NCBI GenBank assembly: GCA_040954595.2
Contig: CM082596.2
Location: forward strand, 8,060,001 to 8,124,000
DNA from: Balanoglossus misakiensis
Lineage: Eukaryota > Hemichordata
Reading direction: 5' to 3'
DNA length: 64,000 bases
Shown piece after piece: positions 20,919 to 31,310 of the stretch. The notes beneath the pieces were generated by a model, which had not been told where the DNA came from, did no database searches, and saw only the letters and a program-made list of their open reading frames with translations. How positions within the stretch are numbered: the stretch's first letter is position 1; every line of letters begins with the position of its first letter. A program made the position numbers and the translations under genes.

Positions 20919-22712
20919 GTGCTAATTTGTGCCATGCATACGTCTCACAAACAACATGTCACCAGTGACCACACCTCCTTTTTGCCTTCTTACTAAATAC
21001 AACTACAATGTACATGTGCTACTGCTAAATCCTTAGATTATGACGAACCCGCAAATACTTGTTACCAAGGAAACTAAAGACAAACACCATTTCCTGAGTG
21101 AGTGGGTATTGTCTGTTTTGGCCTTGATCACTCCTTAGCTCTCCTAATATTGTGTTAAACCACGCTACTGTACCATTCACGGAGTCACACCTGTCTGTGT
21201 ATCAGATCTAAACTAAAACATGAATGGGACTCGCGCACTACAAAAAAGTTGTTCAGAATACAATGTTTTCTATTCAGGGTGGATATTTTTAACATCGAAT
21301 CTCACGATCTGAAAGATGTTATGCCAGGCAAAATGGAAAAGATTTGTGACTGACCCTAATTTCAAAATGATGCCCTCTATGGTCAAATTTGGTCACTGAT
21401 CAACATGTAATGTCGGTGCCGCAAGTAGATTAGAAAAGGCATGCAACTTTAATTGCAAGCAAGATTCTTTGCGGCCTTGTTCTAGACATGTTCCAGCATG
21501 CCCTATTTCTTCAGTGCAACAAAATATCCATCAAGCGATGCAAGAATCACCTCATCAGTTGACAGGCTGTTATCCAATGACGCATGGCAATATTAGTATC
21601 TTTCGCGATAACCCTTCCACCCCATTACTGTGTGGATAATACAACCTTAATATAATTGACAACAATGGGACTGTACCAATTACAGGTAGACCACTGGTGA
21701 AAAATCAAACGCTTTCCTGAATGAGCTATAAACCTGGATCACACAAGTTTACAGCTCGTGCAAACAGCCCCCTTGAGATTCATGTTTGCCTCACTGCTAT
21801 TAACCGCAAACACATTTCACTCTCTTTCTTTGTGACTTTAGGAGGGCAATGATGGACACAGAAGAATTTTTCCTTCATTCTTGTTTGTTGTGTACCGCAC
21901 AAACAAAACACACACAGCGTGTTTACCCAGAGTCAGCAACCTTGTTTTCAGAAAGCACAGATCCTTCGGTCATTATCCCTATACCCATTTTCTTCACAGG
22001 CTCACTTTCTTCAACAGGTTGTGTTTAATCGTTTGAAATGGTTTACACTGGCAGCAAACAGTGCAGAAGTCAACCATGGTTGCCAAGACAAACACTACAT
22101 AAACCACAAAATGTTTACAATATTCCCTTCCCAAGTGAAACTCACTCAATGAAGGAATTTTTTGCTTGATTTGAAATACAAGTCCCTCATTTACAAATAC
22201 AAAGAACTATCTGTTGGGTTTGAAACACAATTCCCTAGTTTACGATACAAAGAAGTAGTTGGTATCAGCAACAAGAATATTTCAGTATCTATCGTTAATA
22301 AAAATATACAATCTTTCAACAGACAGCACATTTCATTAATATTTGGAAATAGTGGTCAAAAACATTTCTGGGGAAAAGTACAAAACTGACAGATTCCAAA
22401 AGATCAACACAACTCTAATTCAAAGGATTGATTTTTTTCTGCGCTTGGTATTTACCACACTGGCTCTGAAGGACTTGCACCTGCTTTTTTGAATATCCCT
22501 TTCATTCAGATAACATATGACATTTACATTGTGACTCCCCCACCTTGAAATGTCAAAAGCTATCTCTCGCACAAAAGAAGCGAATGGCTGAGAATGGTAA
22601 TGAAACACTACCAGCATCTGTTTTGGTAAAAGTAATTTCTGGACTGCCCTGCATTGTCACAGTCAATCAGTCATGCACATCTGCAACTTTCAGGTAACAC
22701 ATCGTTGCTGTA

Positions 22713-23022
22713 TTAAAGCGCGTAGCTCGTCTCACACGCATGTTCCAACTGTAGCCGCTGGTTACAGACGTTTAGTGAACAGTCAATCCCATAAGGCAGT
22801 GCTCTGTCCTAACAACAGAGAAGATGGCGGCGACCATAATCTGTGTCGGAGATCGGGAAAAGACACTAGCTTGGGTGAAAGGGAGGGACAAAACCAGAAT
22901 CTACTTATACGGTGCGCATGAAATATGGAAGGAAGCGAAGGCAGTCCACTATTTGAATGCATCGAACGGAAAATTTGCTGGGACGTTACGCGCATGCGCG
23001 TGAGACGAGCTTAGTGCTTTAA
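22713..23022. mobile_element. TTAA-flanked MITE of about 302 bp with a YY1-like motif
   Basis: TTAA occurs at both ends (22713-22716 and 23019-23022). The inverted ends are AGCGCGTAGCTCGTCTCACA and its inverse TGAGACGAGCTTAGTGCT. TTAA target sites suggest piggyBac- or Kolobok-type mobilisation. Inside is AGAAGATGGCGGCGACC, a strong YY1-like motif. A truncated copy of the same family is at 48017-48115. Confidence 0.78.
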
Positions 23023-24007
23023 AGAAAGCTACACTTAAATGGCTATTTTTTGGCCAATTTTCGTGCTTTTAGAGAAGATTATTTGTCTCGTGCAGCCAAT
23101 GGTTATAGGATCACATCTAAGTCAAAAAACAATCCCCTCTTCTAATTAAATATGTTGACATTAACTATGTATCAACTAACCTTTCTAATTACTTGTACAT
23201 TGGACAATTATCTCAGACTTTCACATATTATTTTATGTACAACAATCATGCAGGTATCATGCCGGTAATTGCCACCTTAAGCAGCCTATGATAGTCACGT
23301 GGTAAATAAAAACTAATGTGTAGGCGGTCTCCTTGGATCAATTAATAAGATTTTTCAGTTGTATGGTTCACTGCTCACAAGAATCATACCGGTCCTATAA
23401 ACTTAACTTGTTCTTCTTAATTTTCTACTCTGCAAATACATTTCTTTATGAGTTCTTCCCCATTTATTGACAGAACTCCATCAATCAACTCCACTGTCAG
23501 ACTATAGAATACTTGACCTTTATTCTATTGGGCGTGAGTCAATACAATTACATTGACCATGGTGGTTGTAAACGGCAATGCAATTTCAATGACTTGTTTC
23601 ACCTGACAAAAATCGGGCCAGGTTGGTGTGGGTCTGGTTGAGAAGGGAAAGGTATTCTACGGCAACTAAGAACTGAAAACTTTTCAGAAGAAAATTATTA
23701 CACGAAGTATTATTTTAAAGAATATTGTTAGAAATCCTAGTCATTGCCATCACAATCTAATCATAACCAGCCCTAGAAAATAAAATTCAATGAGGCTAGA
23801 GGTACTTATTTGAATTTTACATATATGAAGTTGCATGTTGAAAGACTTGGTATAAAATAAACAATTATGGTAGACTAAGCGATACAATCTGATATACCGT
23901 AGGTAGTACTTGTATGATTGCAATCCTTGATTATGAAATGACGTATGATATCAAACACTGTACAAATGTCAAACAAGTATAACTGCTGAACCCCGAGGAA
24001 CTGGGTA

Positions 24008-24190
24008 CCTACCAATCTGATTAAAATCAGATGTAGGGTTGGCTTAATCTTTCCCTTAGCTGATCCTTGGCTGTTCGGGTCTGTTCTGGGATGTAAATGC
24101 TGTACCACATCCGAGAGCAGAGCAGCCGAGAATCACATCAGCAAAGGTAAAGATCGAGCCAACCCTACATCTGATTTTAATCAGATTGGG
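24008..24190. mobile_element. Foldback element with nested palindromes
   Basis: The left arm CAATCTGATTAAAATCAGAT then GTAGGGTTGGCT, and the right arm AGCCAACCCTACATCTGATT then TTAATCAGATTGG, are inverted copies of over 30 bp about 100 bp apart. Each outer end is itself a palindrome (ATCTGATTAAAATCAGAT). No target duplication is certain. It is 100 bp left of the TTAA foldback MITE. Confidence 0.72.
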
Positions 24191-24290
24191 TATCTACATT
24201 GTACCACCCTCAACAAGAACACTACTCCCAATATCTGACTGCCTTGCATCAGATCAAATCATATATCTGAACTTTCCTCAGATCTATTAA

Positions 24291-24633
24291 AGGGACCTAA
24301 GTCCCTCTCTCGCTGCCCTTTTTCCATCAATTATGTTTCATACAAGACACGGTTTATGTTATTCTACATGAGGATATATAATGAATCAATGTTTGACCAC
24401 ATACACCTTCCATCCCATTTGTAGACACGAGATCGAAACACTCGCCAAAATGAATAATCGGTCTCTACCATTTATTCATTCTGGTGAGATGTTTACTCTC
24501 ATACCCTACAAGCGGCATGGAAGATGTGCTTGAATGTTGATTCACCATATATCCACATGTAGATTCACATAAACAGTGTCTTGTATCAAACATAATTAAT
24601 GGATAAGGGCAGTGAGAGAGAGACTTTGTCCCT
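24291..24633. mobile_element. TTAA-flanked foldback MITE, about 343 bp
   Basis: The two arms (AGGGACCTAAGTCCCTCTCT and its near-inverse AGAGAGAGACTTTGTCCCT) continue inward through CTGCCCTT, ATTATGTTT, CATACAAGACAC and onward, so most of the element is one imperfect palindrome. TTAA sits at 24287-24290 and 24634-24637. A second copy, missing its left end, is at 6535-6829. Confidence 0.78.
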
Positions 24634-24637
24634 TTAA

Positions 24638-27600
24638 TTACATGTACATGTACGAAACACATATGAAGCAAGTTGATAACCACAGCAGAAATGAAGAGCT
24701 ACCCGATTTCACTTTCCATCAAACGTGAACCTAAAATCAAACACTTGTTCGGAGCGCTGAACTGTGACCGAATAATAACCTGTCACACCCACCAGAGATC
24801 CACCGAGTACACAATAACAAGGTCTGGTGCACTCACAGTACAATGGATGATTTGCACACAATGCAGGGTATATTTGAACACACATAAACACGCAGAAGGA
24901 CAAACCATTATATTTCATTGCATCCATTTCAGGTCTTATACCAGCATATCTTTTATTCGGTGATAAAAAAAGCGTCTGGCCGTTATCCTCAGATGAACCA
25001 CAGACTCTCCAGAAATGAGGGGCAATGTTTGAACTCCCCACCACAGAAGCATGAACTCTCGTCACGACAGAAAAGTGAAGCCTCCCCTGATCATTTGCTT
25101 CGATCTGCCAATTTCATCCATGGATTGATCCATACATCCCAGAAACGGATCATAAAGTTTTATCCTTTTGTTTGTCATATTTTTGACTAAAACTTTCGTC
25201 TCACAATTTCAAAATGTTACATTTAAAAACAAGTCCACTCTCCTGATTATAACGAAGTCTTTTCGCTTCAACAACACCCTGACGAATAATTAAACATAGC
25301 AAAAATCTGAATATTGCATAAATTAAAATATATTAAAATATGTAATTTTAATACAGAGCCATACACATGAACTTTCCCCCAGAGAAAACTGACAACAATA
25401 ACAATGGAATGTTCTGTATATGCAATTTGTATATACAGGTGTTATAAAAATGTATACAAACAGTAAAGTCATGTAAAACGTCCCTGGGGGCATTGTTTGA
25501 AGTAGGTACAAGTAGTAATCAGGCGTATTACACCAAGCGTTGTCTGAGAAATTCTACGTTCATGCATGTCTGGACTAGTCTGTTGTGTTGAAGCCACATC
25601 CTCTATGGTTATCACATTCCACAGCCTTACATGAAGAAGTTTGAGAAAACTCTATTGCAATATTGTCACTTGTTTGAAATTTCACAAAAGGTGTCAAAAG
25701 AGGAGAATTAATTATTGATGTATAGAAAACACCATGTCACCATGCTTGATTTTTTTATAGAGCTGTTCAGATATTTCCACTATGGAAAACTATAGCATTA
25801 GGAGTGACTGAAAAGTGCTGACTTAGCATTTTCCAAAATATTTGCGACCCCTCCCCCTAACTGAAAATGAAGGATGGAATCACCCTGTTTTCTCTCCATT
25901 TTTGTATTCAAAATTCATTGATATACAATTACAATGTATAAAAATCAGGAAAATAATATTTTCATTTTTGAGTAGACAGAATGCACCTCGAAAATGAACG
26001 TCTGAAACCTGTTCTCATATTTTGCTCCAGGCGACTTTAGATTATTCTCTCTAAAAAATGAGAATTAAAAATGAAAGGGTAGGAGGACTGTCATTTTCAT
26101 GAAACTCGTGAGTGCCCGAGGTGCATGTAATACTCCTGGGATACTATCTTAATCTGTCTGGGAATCTTTGACGTCCATTATCTTTTTGTAGTGGCTATAC
26201 TGTGTTCAAAGGCTGTGTCTTGCTGCATTGTTTACACTATTAAGACAGGTTTCTTTAATTAAGGTAGTTGTGCCTCGGGACAGATTTTCTGAAAAATGAT
26301 AATCCCCCCAACCTTCCAGTGCTTGGCTATATTATGTAGCATGTGGGGAGTCTTTTTGAAAATAAAATTGTAGGGGATGTAATCAAATACACTTGTTTAC
26401 TCGAATATACATTCAGACATATTCTTGTATGGTGAGCGTAATACTCAACTTCAAGTAATCTTAGTTTCGCACAAATCCATCATTTTCAGCTCTCGCTCAC
26501 AGTCGGAAAACGGAAAGCCAAAAGTCACTGAAAGATAGACAGGATGCGACAGGCATGACCAAACACAAAATGAAAGGAAATTACCTCCACCTATTTGCCG
26601 TTCTTGTACGATTCTGATGACCCGGAAAAGGTCGCTGGACTTGACAAAAAAAACCCACCAGAGATTCACGAGTTTTCGCTGAAAGAGAAAATTCTGAGCC
26701 GCGATTCACAATGATGAATTCAATAGCTGACACGCATGAGTACCCCTTCACATGTGCTCGGAAACTTTGTTCCTTTCACGTTTCAAGAGGCTGAAGGATT
26801 TTTCATTCAAGTCGGCCACTAAAAACCAAGGAAAGGACACTGTCGTGATCAGCATGCATGTTCGAGATTTCGTTTACAAACACCAGTCTACCCCAGAATT
26901 TCTTAGCTGCACTCGGAGAGTGACGCAATGAAGCATGTCAATTTACGACAAGATAACAAAAATGTGGGACACGTGTGTAAACCCACTAAAGTGAATGGAA
27001 TCTCTAATCACCCTTTTTCTTACAACAGGCTTCTTATATTGCAAAACACATCACCTGAGATGCAGTTCGAATACATGCCCATCACTCTGCTAGTTTTTGT
27101 TGTTGACAAAATTCAATTTTCAAAAAAAGAACAACCCTGACTGTAAACGTACAACCTGATGACTTACTGCGTGTACGTTTGTATGCACATTGGGCCTACC
27201 AGCATAATCTGAACAAGATACATGTAATACAGTTGATCCATAAAACCAAAAGATGTAATGTTAAAGTTGATATGGGAGTGGTTGACAAGTTTGCCGGAAG
27301 CGTACGAGTCCTGTAGCCAGCTACACTGCTGTCACTGATTTTCATGATGTTTACATTCACATGCATCAGATATCCACCCCTCCCCCCAACCCCCCTGAAG
27401 CTTCAATACAATGTTTGTTCCCCCAAGCGAACATGATATCAGATTGGCATTGTCCAGCGCAAATGACAACTGCTCTGTAACAACAACAAAAACGCGATCA
27501 ATTTAACGCCTACATGATTTCCTTTGTCACTTTGGGTCAATTGTCTGTGAATATTCTATTGTCCAGTGTTTTGATACTACGCTTCACAATAGACTGAGTT

Positions 27601-28944
27601 TTGTAAAGCGATCTTTGTAATCAGATGTATGTATTGTTGTGTCAAGATAGTATTTATAGCGAAAGTTACCAGCTGACACGCACAGTTGATTTGCAATTTT
27701 AAACATCTAAACAGTTCAGCTTCTAAAGTAGTATATCTTTAGATGGATATCTTGCAATATTATGCTGGATTTACTAGATAGTGCCAAAAACATTTATGCA
27801 TAACAAAATTACAAAATGTCATTTTTATAAAAAAAAGTCCACAATTTTGAGCAAATATTTAGTACTCTGATTGGATAATTGATATACGGTTACAAAACTC
27901 ATAACACTGAAATTAAGAAGGAAAACCCTCTATGAGGTGGAATATTTACACAACTTCAGACTAGTTTTGTTTATCCACGGAGTTTCATACAAAACAAATT
28001 TACCAACTGAAATACTATAAATATTTCTCAAGTAGCGGTGTGCTTACAGTTTTGGCATTTTTAGCATTTCTAAAACCCACTGATGTGACCAGTCAGTAAT
28101 TTCACTGCTCTTATACATCCAGGATCATTAATTTTTAACTCAAAAATTTACTTTTTCTTCCTACAGGCTATTTTATTTTACAATGACTTACAGCGTGTTA
28201 TGTAGATGGAGCAGTGTCTGTTCACACTTTTTGAAACACAAGACATCACCTTCTTGTTTCTTGCAAAGAAACGCTGTGGGTGCAACGTTCATTTCTGATT
28301 TTTAAAACGACATATACTTCCCTTGAGTCAAAACTGCAAGTTATTTGACGTTCGACTATGCCACCTTTGAGAACAGATCACTTTCACATCCTGCAACTCT
28401 GATATCCACAGCCTAGTCTACTACAAGGATGTGCTTAAACCTACACTTCATGTACAACTAAAATAGAGATCCCTTCTATATTACTCTAAAACGTAGATGA
28501 ACAAAAGATGTGACAGGTTTCCTGTGCCACTTTAAGGTGACCTTTATTGACCCCAAGTTGAGTTCAAAATCATGTCATTTGACCAAGTCAATGGTCTCAT
28601 TATCATTATTTTGGCTAATAATATTCTCAGGTAATAAGTATTCGTTGCACCATACACAATACAGAGTCTATAGTTGCAGTACATTGTAAGAGTATATAGC
28701 ACGGTCAACCCACTATATGTAGGGCTATAATGAATACTTTGGCTGACAATTTTTCTGGTGACTATCACTATCAGAGTAGTTGCATGCTTACATTGTATCA
28801 GAATGTTTAACTTCTTATACACAAAACAAATATATCACCACAACACAATCATGTCAGATGTAGATAGTCTAGGCTTTTTGGAAATTGGTAACAAATTAAA
28901 TTTAGCATTAATCAATATGGGCTAATAATTATGTATGGTGTTTA
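24638..28944. other. Non-coding region, possible ITPRID leader exon near 26.6 kb
   Basis: No recognised gene. On the complement, AATTTTCTCTTTCAG (near 26682) followed about 100 nt later by GGTGGAG and GTAATT (near 26583) has the form of a small exon, without conserved protein sequence. It could be an untranslated exon of ITPRID; this is weak. Confidence 0.45.
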
Positions 28945-29045
28945 CTGCAGTACTGTAGCTCGAGGTTTGCCTGTATAGTGTGTGTGTGTGCGTGTGTGTG
29001 TGTGGATGGCAAAAACAGACAACCACCTCAAGCTACGGCACTGCC
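28945..29045. repeat. Inverted repeat enclosing a (TG)n microsatellite
   Basis: The left arm TGCAGTACTGTAGCTCGAGG and the right arm CCTCAAGCTACGGCACTGCC are imperfect inverses about 50 bp apart. The loop holds a TG-rich run (about 28979-29004). Confidence 0.65.
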
Positions 29046-29085
29046 CACGCGCAATCATTTGTATCATGAGAGACATTGTTTTAAC

Positions 29086-29105
29086 CATAGACCCTAGGGT
29101 CTATG
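29086..29105. repeat. Perfect 20-bp palindrome flanked by a 7-bp direct repeat
   Basis: CATAGACCCTAGGGTCTATG is self-complementary over all 20 bases and is flanked by TTTTAAC on both sides (29079-29085 and 29106-29112). Confidence 0.85.
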
Positions 29106-29162
29106 TTTTAACCATTCACTAATTCATTATAGAAATAACCTTCACTGCTGTCTGACAGTCTG

Positions 29163-29205
29163 GTCGACCATGGACGTACCGCAGTGGTACCGTCCATGGG
29201 TCGAC
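29163..29205. repeat. Hairpin of about 18 bp with a 5-nt loop
   Basis: GTCGACCATGGACGTACC (29163-29180) pairs with GGTACCGTCCATGGGTCGAC (29186-29205) apart from two single-base bulges, leaving a GCAGT loop. Confidence 0.7.
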
Positions 29206-30092
29206 TCAATCCATCAAACTTTTATCAGATCCATTTCCGGATATATACACTTTGCCAGTTTTTTCCACCAATGAAAGACCCATGGCTAAAAACATAAGTC
29301 AAACGCCACACGACACGGGGCTTGGCCCCGGTTGGAACGGATAACATTGAAGTTTTGGGCGGTGCTGTCAACTTTGACTCATGCACGGAAGTATTTATGA
29401 GTGCCACGCATAAATAAACCAAGGTTGGGCATGGCTTTAATTAATGGTTTCTCCATGCAGTCCATCATTAGCCATGGATGGAGTGCATATGCAACCATAA
29501 CATATACGCCGTGCGTTGACTCAAAATTACACCAGCCGTCCACAAACAAAACAACACGTGAAAGTGGTTTCTTTCAGAATTATTACTCACCGAACCCAAG
29601 ACGTCAAATTAAAGCCCCTGTAGACGTAAGACTTTAGCCCAGCTGAGTGAAATACACTTGACACACACACACGACCGCTATCCACTGCAGTTATGTTGAG
29701 TTGACGACATCGCGACAGACTTCTCTCGTTCAAATTTCGCTCTTCCTGGAAAACACACCCACAAGGCCACAAGGAAATCGCGCTCCACCATATAGTTGTT
29801 ACGGATAAAAATGCGAGCTGTGTTTACGATATAACCACCGAAAAACCTTCCATTCGGGGTGACCTGACTCTCCGCACCTGAAGTGGTTCTCCAAACATAC
29901 ACCTCATATGCAAATTACGCACTTGTGGGTCCAGGTGAAAGGTCATGTACCTTGTGGCTGGGCTGCTGAATTCTACGGGGAAATCGAAACACAGAGATTT
30001 CCTCTTGAAATTTTGAGTAGCAATTTGATTAAAGCCGTTAATATAAGGTTTCGGGTATTTACTTTTTGAATTCAGGAATTTTTGACACAAGA
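29206..30092. promoter_or_regulatory. Candidate promoter block (CpG-richer) near 29.6-30.0 kb
   Basis: Compared with its flanks this stretch has more CpG (GACGACATCGCGACAGAC, ATCGCGCTCC, ATTCGGGG) and a minus-strand donor (GGGTTCG then GTGAGT, exon edge 29591). It could hold the true first exon and promoter of ITPRID (minus), or of the short ORF at 30093 (plus). No transcript evidence is available. Confidence 0.35.
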
Positions 30093-30299
30093 ATGAACGA
30101 AAAAGATAGTTTCGCAAACTTTTTGAACAGCGCCGCTACAGTCAGATGTGATAAATGTTTTGTTTTTAATAGGCAGCCTAAGGTAGACGACTCGGAGGCG
30201 CTGTATCATATACATACATGTTCTTGCTTCTATAAACAACAAATTCAGATGCTGGAGGAATATTTTCATGGTGACATGCCCAATCAATTAAAATCTTAA
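30093..30299 (+). CDS. Possible short zinc-finger-like protein (68 aa), unproven
   Basis: I do not recognise this gene. The open frame starts at an ATG with A at -3, 17 nt after a possible acceptor (TTTGAATTCAG at 30065-30075), and ends at a stop at 30297-30299. The product has Cys19, Cys22, His39, His41, Cys43 and Cys45. C-x2-C followed by H-x3-C resembles a CCHC ubiquitin-binding (UBZ4-like) finger, but the 16-residue spacer is longer than usual. It lies downstream of VPS25 on the other strand. A GC-richer block just to its left could be a promoter. It may be a chance ORF. Confidence 0.3.
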   Translation: MNEKDSFANFLNSAATVRCDKCFVFNRQPKVDDSEALYHIHTCSCFYKQQIQMLEEYFHGDMPNQLKS

Positions 30300-30939
30300 T
30301 AGTATTTGACTTTGAAAGTAAATCACAGTGGAAGCAAATGGAACTGATGACTAATAATAAATATGCAAACAACACTACCTACCAATGCCGAGTGAAAATA
30401 TTGTTCTATTTATACTATAAATAAAAACAAGTTACATTTTACTATTTAAACTGATTGAGTGATGAAAGATCACACTTTTGCTGATAAATTATTTCCATCA
30501 AATTTATTGTTTGGTCAAGGGAAAAAAAGACATACATGTATTCTGAAATTTATACAAATATTTGGAGATAGATTCATTGCTAGAAAGGTGTTTTTTTGCA
30601 CAAATCATTGATTGTAGCTAATAGGCAAAAATCATAGAAAATGCATAGTCTGTTGTTTTCCAAGAAAGAGAAATTACACACAAAAATGCAAATAGAACAG
30701 AAAGAATTCTTAGTGTTGTTGGGAGTGACATCGCATACATGCCAATGTGGTATGTACACTACCACTTTTGAGCCCAACTTGAAAAAAATATAAGCAATTT
30801 TCAGCTGAAATAAGAATACATGGTATGTACTTCCATTTTGTGTAAATCCTTAATTAATAAACTAATGCCCTATGTTCAATACATTCAGCTGATGTATCTG
30901 AGATGAAAAGCATATCTGAGTTCAGTAACTGGATCCAAC

Positions 30940-31188
30940 ATGACCATCTCTCAGTATATTAAATATAATAATTTATTGAAGTTTAAGGATGCTACAGAGA
31001 TCACTGTTGTTGCCAAAGAGCTACTTCATGCCTGGTTTCTTGCACATCTTTCTATCCATAAAGAAGATTGGCCTACATCAGTTGAGTGCCTGCATCTTGG
31101 CCAATCAATGATTGACCGGCTATTCTGTTTCAGTGTTTCTGATGTCATCACCACTATCCAAATGGCTAACCAGAAGTTAAGCCATTAG
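30940..31188 (+). other. Unidentified coding-like ORF (82 codons), possibly an exon remnant
   Basis: This frame has protein-like composition (FKDATEITVVAKELLHAWF, then HLGQSMIDRLFCF) but I cannot name a family. Immediately upstream, in a different frame, is a second readable stretch (DVSEMKSISEFSNWIQHDHL) that meets a stop near 30960. This would fit a broken exon with a one-base shift, or chance. It ends about 120 bp from the VPS25 stop codon, on the opposite strand, and probably overlaps the VPS25 3' untranslated region. Confidence 0.2.
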
Positions 31189-31310
31189 TGTGCCAGTTTG
31201 CTGAGCTTGCATTTCTTTGCCGATGACATTAGACTGCAGTACAGAAAACTAAAACAAATACACTCTGACTTTGAATGGCACGTATGAATACCGAACTAGA
31301 TAAATCTGCC

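Larger units (their letters stand above)
18886..24007. other. Non-coding region with repeats
   Basis: Holds two AACCCTTTCACC copies, the TG microsatellite and the TTAA-flanked MITE at 22713-23022. No exon with conserved sequence was found on either strand. Confidence 0.6.
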
